From: an uncultured Lachnospiraceae bacterium
GTDB taxonomy: Bacteria; Bacillota; Clostridia; Lachnospirales; Lachnospiraceae
Assembly: GCA_910578345.1 (NCBI GenBank)
Contig: CAJTRA010000006.1
Coordinates: 1 to 64,000 of the forward strand
Length of the DNA: 64,000 bases
Direction of reading: 5' to 3'
Below are positions 42,691-50,306 of the stretch, piece by piece. The translations under genes were made by a program, and so were the position numbers. Every line of letters begins with the position of its first letter. Within the stretch, counting starts at the first letter, position 1. Under the pieces are notes generated by a model. It was given only the letters and a program-made list of their open reading frames with translations, had not been told where the DNA came from and searched no databases.

Positions 42691-43581
42691 ATGGCAGGAA
42701 CGGCAACCAAGAAGAAACAGAAACTGACGCCGTATTTGTTTTTGGCGCCGCATTTGTTGATGTTTCTGATATTTTTTCTGATTCCCATGGTTTATGGAAT
42801 CTATGCGTCCTTCACTAAGTGGGATCTGTTCGGCAGCCCGGAGTGGGTCGGACTGCAGAATTACGCGACAATCTTTACCAACACGGAGTCAACCTTTTAC
42901 CGGCAGTTTTGGAATGGCCTGAAAAACACAGTCATATTTGTCATTATCTGTGTGCCGTTCCAGGTATTGCTTCCGCTTATTATAGCGATACTGTTGGACA
43001 AGAGACCGAAGGGGCGGAATATTTTTCAGGGAATTTTCTACATGCCGACTCTCTTCTCCATTACTTCTGTAACATTGACGTGGCTGTTTATCTTCAACCG
43101 TTCGCTGGGTCTGTTTAATCACATGTTTGGGACGGACATCAACTGGTATGGAGAGCAGCCCTGGGCATGGATCACGATCGTGGTCACCACCGTATGGTGG
43201 GGGCTGGGAGGAAACCTGATTATTTATGTGGCGGCCCTCTCAGGAATCGACAGGTCTGTAATAGAAGCCGCGTCACTTGACGGCGCCAGGGGACTTAAGA
43301 AATTCTGGTATATCACGGTACCCAGCATTAAGTTTCCCCTGACGTATACGATCGTCATATCGATCGTTGCACAGTTTAATATTTACGGACAGCCGCTGAT
43401 CATGACCGGCGGCGGTCCCAGTGAATCTACCTATGTGCTTTTGATGTATATACGTAATCTGGCTTTCGGCACGGGGAAGTCCGTCGCAGGTATGGCCAGC
43501 GCAATGTCTACCTGTCTGGGACTGATCATCGGAGTCGTATCGGTAGTGCAGCTGATTATGATGCGTCGTCAGGAAGATTAA
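42691..43581 (+). CDS. Sugar ABC transporter permease (MalF-type)
   Basis: A 296-residue membrane protein with six helices. The EAA loop (IEAASLDGARGLKKFWYITVPSI) is present. The ATG at 42691 follows GGAGGG; an earlier ATG at 42676 lies 1 bp after AAAAGGAG and is unlikely. It follows the binding protein by 33 bp. No ATPase gene is present here either. Confidence 0.94.
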   Translation: MAGTATKKKQKLTPYLFLAPHLLMFLIFFLIPMVYGIYASFTKWDLFGSPEWVGLQNYATIFTNTESTFYRQFWNGLKNTVIFVIICVPFQVLLPLIIAILLDKRPKGRNIFQGIFYMPTLFSITSVTLTWLFIFNRSLGLFNHMFGTDINWYGEQPWAWITIVVTTVWWGLGGNLIIYVAALSGIDRSVIEAASLDGARGLKKFWYITVPSIKFPLTYTIVISIVAQFNIYGQPLIMTGGGPSESTYVLLMYIRNLAFGTGKSVAGMASAMSTCLGLIIGVVSVVQLIMMRRQED

Positions 43582-43594
43582 GGAGGGGTGTAAT

Positions 43595-44479
43595 ATGGCA
43601 AAGAAAAAGAGAGTGGATGAGAGCATGGAGCAGCAGGCTTACTGCTCGGCAAGATCATCCTGGTTTGCGTTTGGACTTTTGTGTGTATTGGCATTTGTTG
43701 CTCTGATTCCTTTGTTCTGGATCTTCATTTCCTCCTTTAAGGTAGATCAGGAAGTGATTCAGGCGGGCGGATTTTTGTATCTGCCTAAGACATGGACGCT
43801 GGATAATTTTAAGCAGCTATTGTCTGCTGACAACAAGCAGCTCCCTATTTATTATTGGTTTGTGAATTCTGTTATCGTGTCGGGAAGCCAGACGGTACTG
43901 GCAGTGCTGATCTATTCGCTGGCCGCCTACGCCTATGCGAAGCTGCATTTTAAGGGCAGGGATGTCATCTTCTATACGATTATGTTCCTATGTTCTTTCC
44001 CGGCGATCACAAACATCATACCTATGTATAAGATGATGCATCTGTTTCACTGGCTGAACAAACCGATCGCACTGATCATACCAGGACTGGCAGGAATATA
44101 TAATATTTTCCTGATCCGCCAGTTTATGATGGCGATCCCGGATGTGATCCTGGAATCTGCCCGGATCGATGGGGCAAATGAGTTTCGGATCTACAGACAG
44201 ATCGTGCTGCCAAGTTGTAAGCCGATTTTGATCGCAGTAGGGTTGTTTACCTTTACGGGAAGCTGGAATGATTTCCTCTGGCCGTCCATTGCGATCAACA
44301 ATCTGGACAGACTGACATTGACGGCAGGCCTGCAGCTTGCCAAGGGCGTGTATGCCAACAAGGTGCCGCAGATGAGCGCTATTGCTACAGTTGCTATCGT
44401 GCCGATGATCGTACTATATCTTTTTACACAGAAATACTTTGTGAAAGGTATTTCACTTTCTTCTGGCGTTAAAGGATGA
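43595..44479 (+). CDS. Sugar ABC transporter permease (MalG-type)
   Basis: A 294-residue membrane protein with six helices and a cytoplasmic N-terminus of about 20 residues. The EAA loop reads LESARIDGANEFRIYRQIVLPSCKP. It completes the importer with the preceding permease, 13 bp away, and starts behind AGGAGGGG. It is followed closely by the GH2 gene in the same operon. Confidence 0.94.
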   Translation: MAKKKRVDESMEQQAYCSARSSWFAFGLLCVLAFVALIPLFWIFISSFKVDQEVIQAGGFLYLPKTWTLDNFKQLLSADNKQLPIYYWFVNSVIVSGSQTVLAVLIYSLAAYAYAKLHFKGRDVIFYTIMFLCSFPAITNIIPMYKMMHLFHWLNKPIALIIPGLAGIYNIFLIRQFMMAIPDVILESARIDGANEFRIYRQIVLPSCKPILIAVGLFTFTGSWNDFLWPSIAINNLDRLTLTAGLQLAKGVYANKVPQMSAIATVAIVPMIVLYLFTQKYFVKGISLSSGVKG

Positions 44480-44530
44480 TCGCGGAACAGGGAATGATAG
44501 ATTAATTTATGGAAAGACGAGGAAGGAAAT

Positions 44531-46273
44531 ATGCAGACAGACAATCATAAGACAGTTCCAAGAGGAGAATACCCCAGACCGCAGTTTGTGAGAGACTCCT
44601 GGATGAGTTTAAATGGAGAATGGGATTTCTCCTTTGAGACGGACAGTTTCGACCAGAAGATTATAGTGCCCTATGTATACCAATCCAAACGCTCCGGTAT
44701 CGGTAGCAATGAGGAATGCGATGTGATCTGGTATCGAAGGAACTTTGTTCTGCCGGAAGATATGCAGGGGAAACGGATTCTGCTCCATTTTGGGGCGGTT
44801 GATTATTCCTGCCGGGTGTGGGTGAACGATCATTTCATGATGTTCCATGAGGGCGGTCATGTCGGATTCGAGATGGAGATCACGGAAGCTCTGAAAGCCG
44901 GAGAGAATACGGTCGTAGTCAGAGTAGAAGACAGAGTCAAAGATCTGGAAATGCCGAGAGGCAAGCAGTTCTGGAAGACTGAGAGCGAAGGTATTTTCTA
45001 TACCCGCAGCACGGGAATCTGGCAGAGTGTATGGCTGGAAGCAGTGGGAGAAGGCTATCTGGATCATGTACATATCACGCCGGATCTGGATCATATGAAA
45101 GCGGAATTCCAGTATGAGATCAATGGCGTGGTGAAAGCGCAGCTTAAGACGAGGATCAGCTTTGAGGGATGTGAACTGGCGGCGCTGACAGTAGATACGG
45201 AGCGCGGTGAGGGCAGTTTCTCCGTGATGTTGGACCAGCAGCTTCTTCGGAACTGGAATTTCCAGGAGGATCTTGCATGGACGCCGGAGAACCCCAGATT
45301 GTTTGATGTGGTATTTACATTATCAGTGGACGGGAAGGTAGTGGATGAGGTTACTTCCTATTTTGGTATGAGGAAGATCTCTGTTGAGAATGGCAGATTC
45401 CTTCTGAACAACCGCCCTTATTTCCAGAAGCTTCTGCTGGATCAGGGATACTGGAGAGAATCTCTGCTCACAGCGCCGGAAGATGAGGATTTTGTAAAAG
45501 ATATTGAACTGGCGAAATCTATGGGATTTAATGGAGTGCGCAAGCACCAGAAGATAGAAGATCCAAGATTTTTATATCATGCCGACCGGTTAGGATTTCT
45601 TGTATGGGGAGAGATCGCGGCAGCCTACGTATATTCCAGAAAGTATGTGCAGCGGATCACGAAGGAATGGATGGCGGAGATTATCAGGGATTACAATCAT
45701 CCCTGTATCGTGGCATGGACGCCTTTGAATGAGTCCTGGGGCGTGCCGAATATCAAAGACAATGTAGAGCAGCAGAGTCATTCTGCGGCGATGATCTATT
45801 TGACGAAATCTCTGGATACTACCAGACCGGTTATTTCCAATGACGGCTGGGAGCATACCTGTACGGACCTTCTCACCATTCATGATTATGAGTGGAAGCG
45901 GGAAGTATTGGAGAAGCGTTACAATTCTCTGGAAAATATTCTGCAGTTGTGCGCGGCGGGGCGTCCGCTGTTTGCTAATGGCTGGGAATATGAGGGACAG
46001 CCGATCTTAGTGACGGAGTTTGGCGGGATTTCCTACCAGAAGGGAGAATCTGCGGGCTGGGGTTATTCTAATGCAGAGTCGGATGAGGATTTTGCGAAGC
46101 GCTACAACGATGTGATCGCACCGCTTCTTGATTCCCCTTATGTACAGGGATTCTGTTATACGGAACTGACTGACGTGGAACAGGAGATCAATGGACTGCT
46201 GACCTATGACAGGGAGCCGAAGATTTCTGTGGATATCATTCGCGAGATCAATGAAGGGAAGTGGCAGGGGTAA
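44531..46273 (+). CDS. GH2 family glycoside hydrolase (beta-galactosidase/glucuronidase type)
   Basis: A 580-residue cytoplasmic enzyme. Sugar-binding jelly roll (about 1-180), Ig-like sandwich (about 185-280) and a TIM barrel with acid/base E401 (PLNESWG) and nucleophile E496 (VTEFGG). This is the short three-domain GH2 type, without the extra domains of LacZ. It could cleave beta-galactosides, beta-glucuronides or beta-mannosides; the sequence alone does not decide. It is in one operon with the importer (51 bp gap) and probably acts on the imported sugar. Confidence 0.92.
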   Translation: MQTDNHKTVPRGEYPRPQFVRDSWMSLNGEWDFSFETDSFDQKIIVPYVYQSKRSGIGSNEECDVIWYRRNFVLPEDMQGKRILLHFGAVDYSCRVWVNDHFMMFHEGGHVGFEMEITEALKAGENTVVVRVEDRVKDLEMPRGKQFWKTESEGIFYTRSTGIWQSVWLEAVGEGYLDHVHITPDLDHMKAEFQYEINGVVKAQLKTRISFEGCELAALTVDTERGEGSFSVMLDQQLLRNWNFQEDLAWTPENPRLFDVVFTLSVDGKVVDEVTSYFGMRKISVENGRFLLNNRPYFQKLLLDQGYWRESLLTAPEDEDFVKDIELAKSMGFNGVRKHQKIEDPRFLYHADRLGFLVWGEIAAAYVYSRKYVQRITKEWMAEIIRDYNHPCIVAWTPLNESWGVPNIKDNVEQQSHSAAMIYLTKSLDTTRPVISNDGWEHTCTDLLTIHDYEWKREVLEKRYNSLENILQLCAAGRPLFANGWEYEGQPILVTEFGGISYQKGESAGWGYSNAESDEDFAKRYNDVIAPLLDSPYVQGFCYTELTDVEQEINGLLTYDREPKISVDIIREINEGKWQG

Positions 46274-46282
46274 GGTGGACAA

Positions 46283-47308
46283 ATGAGAGCATACAGAATT
46301 GACATCCTGAAAGGGATCTTGACGATTCAGATGATCTTAGCTCATTGCATCCAATTCTATGTAGATATGGAGAGAGACCGAGCAGCCTTTCATGTATCAG
46401 AGTATATCAATTTGACGACTTTTTCTGGATTTTTCTTTTGCTTCGGTTATGCGTCCTGCCTTGCTTATTTTAATAAGGAATGGCGGGACGCCGCCGGACG
46501 GCTTATGAAAAATGCACTGCGTTTATTGATGGGATTCTATCTGTCCAGTTTTTGTTACGTGATCTTTGTAGAGAGGATGCCGTTACGAATGGATCTGGTC
46601 ATAGAGCTTCTATTATTTCGGCGTCTGGGGAAATGGTCGGAGTTTTTATTTAGTTTTGCGCTTGTTATGGTGTTGGAATGTGTTCTTTTTCCGTTGTTTA
46701 CAGCAAAGTACAACAGGAGTCTGCTGGCCATGGCAGCGATATCGATTCTTACCTGCCTGCTCTCGTACCGGGAAGTAGGCAGTATTCCTGTCAAAGATGG
46801 AAGTATGGCCTTCGTGGTCGGGAGTCTGGCAGGCGGTGTGAACGGATCTTACTTTCCGGTCATTCCCTACAGCCTGTATCTTGTCGCCGGAATCTATTTT
46901 GCAAGGAAACAGATTGGTTTTCAAAAATTGTTTATGGCTATTGCCTGCGCCGGAACTCTGTGGCATACTATTGATTATGTTTGGATTTCCGGGCAGCAGC
47001 CGTCCCGGTTTCCACTGTCTGTTTCTTACCTGATCGGCGCGGCACTTTATGTGTATCTGTATTATCTGCTGGCAATAGCGTTGGAGAGGAGAGAGTCGGC
47101 GTTACCGGTCCGTTACCTGGTGGCAGTTGGGAAGAATAGTTTATTTTATCTGCTTTTCAGCAACCTGATCATCTTTGCGGTCACGGCGACGAAGTTTTAT
47201 AAGAAACAGATGAACTACAGTGTTGGGCTGTTTGTGGTAATCCTGCTGGTGATCTGGTATCTGCAGGGACTGTGCAGAGGGAAAACATTGCGGCAGGGAA
47301 AGAACTGA
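46283..47308 (+). CDS. Acyltransferase-3-like membrane protein
   Basis: A 341-residue protein with about ten helices. It starts RAYRIDILKGILTIQMILAHCIQF, the R-x-x-x-I-D-x-L-K-G pattern of acyltransferase-3 or NAGAT-like families, with the His that is usually required. Such proteins acylate sugars on membrane-linked acceptors. It lies 9 bp after the GH2 gene and 29 bp before the ArsR gene, so it is in the sugar operon. An acyltransferase in a sugar-import operon is unexpected; it may modify a surface glycan. Confidence 0.8.
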   Translation: MRAYRIDILKGILTIQMILAHCIQFYVDMERDRAAFHVSEYINLTTFSGFFFCFGYASCLAYFNKEWRDAAGRLMKNALRLLMGFYLSSFCYVIFVERMPLRMDLVIELLLFRRLGKWSEFLFSFALVMVLECVLFPLFTAKYNRSLLAMAAISILTCLLSYREVGSIPVKDGSMAFVVGSLAGGVNGSYFPVIPYSLYLVAGIYFARKQIGFQKLFMAIACAGTLWHTIDYVWISGQQPSRFPLSVSYLIGAALYVYLYYLLAIALERRESALPVRYLVAVGKNSLFYLLFSNLIIFAVTATKFYKKQMNYSVGLFVVILLVIWYLQGLCRGKTLRQGKN

Positions 47309-47337
47309 GAGAAACAAAAAGAGAAGTGAGGAGTGAC

Positions 47338-48261
47338 ATGGCGAAACCACTGTCGTTGGATCTGTCGGACGGGCAGGAATTGTGTAATGTTGGAAAGGCT
47401 TTATCTTCACAGGTACGGCTGGATATTTTAAAGCTGCTCTATACGGAAAGCCTGAGTATTGTAGAGATTTCGGAGAAACTCAGCATTGCGCCTTCCAGCG
47501 CGGCTCTGCATGTTAAGATGCTTGAGACTGCGGAGTTAATCAATGCAGAAGTACAGCCAGGCACCAGAGGCGCTGTGAAACTTTGCAGCCGGAAGAAAGA
47601 TGTGATCAATATTGATCTGACGGATGTGGCGCAGTATGTCAATGATGTGGATACAGTGGATATGCCGGTGGGTGCCTACTCGGTATGTGAAGCCAGGCCG
47701 ACCTGCGGCATTGCTGATGAGAATGGGATCATTGGGAATGAAGATACGATAGCATGCTTCTATATGCCGGAACGTTTGAGAGCACAGCTTCTTTGGAGCG
47801 CCGGAGGGTATGTGGAGTACCGGTTTCCTAACAAGCTGCCGAAACACGCGCTTCTCAAGAGCATCAGCTTCTCGATGGAGATCTGTTCGGAGGTGGCGAA
47901 CTACAGGGAAGACTGGAAGTCGGAGATCACAGTGTGGATCAATGGCATAGAGTGTGGTACGTTTCTGTCGCCGGGGGATTTCGGTGCAAGGCGCGGACGT
48001 TATACGCCTAAAGTATGGGAATCCGGCAGCAGCCAGTATGGCCTGCTGGTCAGCTGGAGTGTCCGCCAGAACGGATGCTACATCAATGAGGAGCGGGTAG
48101 GAGATGTGACGGTGGACGAATTGGGCCTTAAGAGCAATGGAGTCGTCGTACTGCGCATCGGGAATAAGGAGGATGCACAGTATATAGGCGGATTCAATAT
48201 TTTTGGGGAAAAGTATGGAGATTATCCGCAGAATATCATTATGAATCTGGAATATAAATGA
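47338..48261 (+). CDS. ArsR-family regulator with large C-terminal ligand-binding-like domain
   Basis: A 307-residue protein. Residues 15 to about 90 are a winged helix of the ArsR type (LSSQVRLDILKLLYTESLSIVEISEKLSIAPSSAALHVKML). Residues 110-307 are a beta-rich domain with Trp and Gly turns (GTFLSPGDFGARRGRYTPK) that looks like a carbohydrate-binding sandwich. ArsR proteins are normally about 100 residues, so the extra domain is notable. As the last gene of the sugar operon it may bind the two palindromes at 41209-41245. The ATG at 47338 follows a GAGGAG site; an earlier start would overlap the acyltransferase. Confidence 0.85.
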   Translation: MAKPLSLDLSDGQELCNVGKALSSQVRLDILKLLYTESLSIVEISEKLSIAPSSAALHVKMLETAELINAEVQPGTRGAVKLCSRKKDVINIDLTDVAQYVNDVDTVDMPVGAYSVCEARPTCGIADENGIIGNEDTIACFYMPERLRAQLLWSAGGYVEYRFPNKLPKHALLKSISFSMEICSEVANYREDWKSEITVWINGIECGTFLSPGDFGARRGRYTPKVWESGSSQYGLLVSWSVRQNGCYINEERVGDVTVDELGLKSNGVVVLRIGNKEDAQYIGGFNIFGEKYGDYPQNIIMNLEYK

Positions 48262-48284
48262 GAAGTGGAAATAAGATGATAGAA

Positions 48285-48320
48285 GGACAGGACAGAGGAT
48301 ATCTTTGGCCTGTTCTTTTT
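48285..48320 (+). terminator. Terminator of the second sugar operon
   Basis: A 13-bp stem with one mismatch (48285-48297 with 48303-48315), loop GATAT and five T residues at 48316-48320. It lies 24 bp after the ArsR stop. Confidence 0.75.
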
Positions 48321-48346
48321 CATATCATACGAAAGTACATCCTAGG

Positions 48347-48454
48347 AGTTTCTGTCTGGCATAATAGGACAGACAGCGCATAACCGGAGTACCGACGCAA
48401 CAGGAGGCCGAGGGATGAACGGTAACGTCTGGAGGCAGAAATTTCGGTACGTCG
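48347..48454 (+). ncRNA. Possible structured leader RNA before the nucleotidyltransferase gene
   Basis: A 10-bp long-range stem pairs 48347-48356 with 48434-48443 (two G-T pairs) and encloses about 77 nt. Inside, TACCG at 48390-48394 can pair with CGGTA at 48420-48424. Next to it, GTACCGA (48389-48395) is complementary to TCGGTAC (48444-48450) and could form an alternative fold. Purine-rich unpaired segments such as AGGAGGCCGAGGGATGAAC lie between. This is the look of a riboswitch or other structured RNA, but I do not recognise the class. Confidence 0.35.
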
Positions 48455-48542
48455 ATAGATTATTCATGGGATCTGTGTTAAGATAGAATTGATAGTAAAC
48501 GACAGAAGAGAAAGTAATCATAGGAGAAAAGGGGAAGCACAG

Positions 48543-50228
48543 ATGAATGTGATCATTCCGATGACAGGATATGGTTCCAGGTTCGTGGCGGCAGGCTATG
48601 AAGAGCTGAAGCCATTTATTAAAGTGATGGGCAGACCGGTGATCGAGTGGATCGTGAAGGATATGTATCCGGCGGAGGTCAATTACATATTTATCTGCCG
48701 CGGGGAGCATCTGAGAGAAGATCCTTCCATGCGGGAGAGGCTGTCTATGCTTGCACCGGAGGCGAAGATTGTATCGATAGAGGATTGGGTTAAGAAAGGC
48801 CCGGTTTATGACGTACTGCGCGGCTATCGGGAACTGCTTGAGCAGAATGCCATAGATGCGCAGGAGGCTTGTATTATTAATTATTGTGATTTCTATATGC
48901 ATTGGGACTATAAGGCTTTTGCCGCGCAGGCGGCGGCTCGTGACTGTGATGGTGCGGTGCCCTGCTATTCAGGATTTCACCCTAATTTACTGCCGGAGAA
49001 GAACTATTATGCTTCCTGCCTGACAGACGGGGAGGATAATCTCATAGAGATCCGGGAGAAGTATTCTTTTGAAAAGGACAAAATGCAGGCGAAACATTCT
49101 CCGGGCGTATATTATTTCAAAAGCGGCATGATCATGGAGAAATACTGCCAGATTTTGACGGAGCATGAAGAATGTGCTATCCGTGGAGAATATTATGTAT
49201 CCCTGCCCTATAATTTCATGGTGCGGGATGGTTTGAAAGTCTGGGTTCCGGTCAATGTAGAATATTTCTGTCAGTGGGGAACCCCGGAGGATATGGAGGA
49301 ATTCGTCTATTGGACGGATCTGGTGCGTCAGGCCGAACATGGATCAGGCGCGGCAGGTTTGGAGAAGGCAAGGGAAAAGGAGCGGGAAGTATCCGCCTGT
49401 CCGGAGGAAGAAGCGAAGCGAGGCCGGATTCTGATTCCGATGGCGGGAGCGGGCCAGCGGTTTGCAGATGCGGGATATACCGTACATAAACCGGCGATCA
49501 TGACGGTAGACAGGAAGACGGGATCAGAAAAGCCGATGGTGGTCTGTGCCACGAAAGATCTGCCGGGAGTGACAGCGGATGGAAGGAATGTGATCTATGT
49601 AGACAGGACTTTTCACAGGACAGACGGGGTGGAAGATGCGATTCGCGAGTACTATCCACAGGCAGTCTTTCTTACAGTGGACCATCTGACAGAAGGACAG
49701 GCCTGTACCTGCATGTTAGCCGAGCCATATTTGAATCCGGAAGAACCACTGCTGATCGCGGGATGCGATAACGGTATGGATATTGATTGCAAAACATTTG
49801 AAGCATTGACACAGGAGTGCGACTGTATTGTCTTCACTTACAGGCATAATGAGACGGTATTGGCGAATCCGAATGCCTATGGCTGGATGATCACGGATGA
49901 AAACGGAGAGATTACAGGTACATCGATCAAGAAAGCAATCTCCGATACGCCCATGGAAGATCCGGCAGTGGTGGCCACTTTCTGGTTCAGGAGAGCGGAG
50001 ATATTCTTAGAGGCGACGAAGAAGATGATTGCAGAGAATGACCGCATCAACCAGGAGTTCTATGTAGATCAGACGGTGAAACACGTGTTAGATTTGGGGT
50101 ATCGGGCTAGAATATTTGATATTGACCGGTATGTGGGCTGGGGAACGCCGGCAGATTACGAGGCCTATCAAAAGACATGGCATTATTTTGCCGCTTTTGT
50201 GGAGAAATACAGGAATGTCGTTCGCTGA
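48543..50228 (+). CDS. Tandem double nucleotidyltransferase (two NTP-transferase domains)
   Basis: A 561-residue protein made of two nucleotidyltransferase domains. Domain 1 (1 to about 255) opens NVIIPMTGYGSRF and ends WGTPED; domain 2 (about 294-561) opens RILIPMAGAGQRF and ends WGTPAD. Each has the G-x-G-x-R-F nucleotide loop and a metal-binding Asp (CDFYMHW; GCDNGMD). Single-domain members make NDP- or CDP-activated sugars or alcohols. The pair might activate two headgroups or make one bifunctional dimer. The ATG at 48543 is chosen because AGGAGAAAAGG precedes it; an earlier frame extends into the leader. It heads the surface-glycan genes. Confidence 0.85.
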   Translation: MNVIIPMTGYGSRFVAAGYEELKPFIKVMGRPVIEWIVKDMYPAEVNYIFICRGEHLREDPSMRERLSMLAPEAKIVSIEDWVKKGPVYDVLRGYRELLEQNAIDAQEACIINYCDFYMHWDYKAFAAQAAARDCDGAVPCYSGFHPNLLPEKNYYASCLTDGEDNLIEIREKYSFEKDKMQAKHSPGVYYFKSGMIMEKYCQILTEHEECAIRGEYYVSLPYNFMVRDGLKVWVPVNVEYFCQWGTPEDMEEFVYWTDLVRQAEHGSGAAGLEKAREKEREVSACPEEEAKRGRILIPMAGAGQRFADAGYTVHKPAIMTVDRKTGSEKPMVVCATKDLPGVTADGRNVIYVDRTFHRTDGVEDAIREYYPQAVFLTVDHLTEGQACTCMLAEPYLNPEEPLLIAGCDNGMDIDCKTFEALTQECDCIVFTYRHNETVLANPNAYGWMITDENGEITGTSIKKAISDTPMEDPAVVATFWFRRAEIFLEATKKMIAENDRINQEFYVDQTVKHVLDLGYRARIFDIDRYVGWGTPADYEAYQKTWHYFAAFVEKYRNVVR

Positions 50229-50306
50229 TCACTTTGCTTTTCCGGGCAGGATTTTCTGCCGGGATTGGTTGTGTTATGTTATCTCATGGAAAGGTTTTAC
50301 GGATTC

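Noticed and set aside
50221..50275. Terminator between the double NTase and the fusion gene
   Set aside because: A hairpin with one mismatch is present (near 50240-50262) but there is no T tract, so the genes are treated as co-transcribed.
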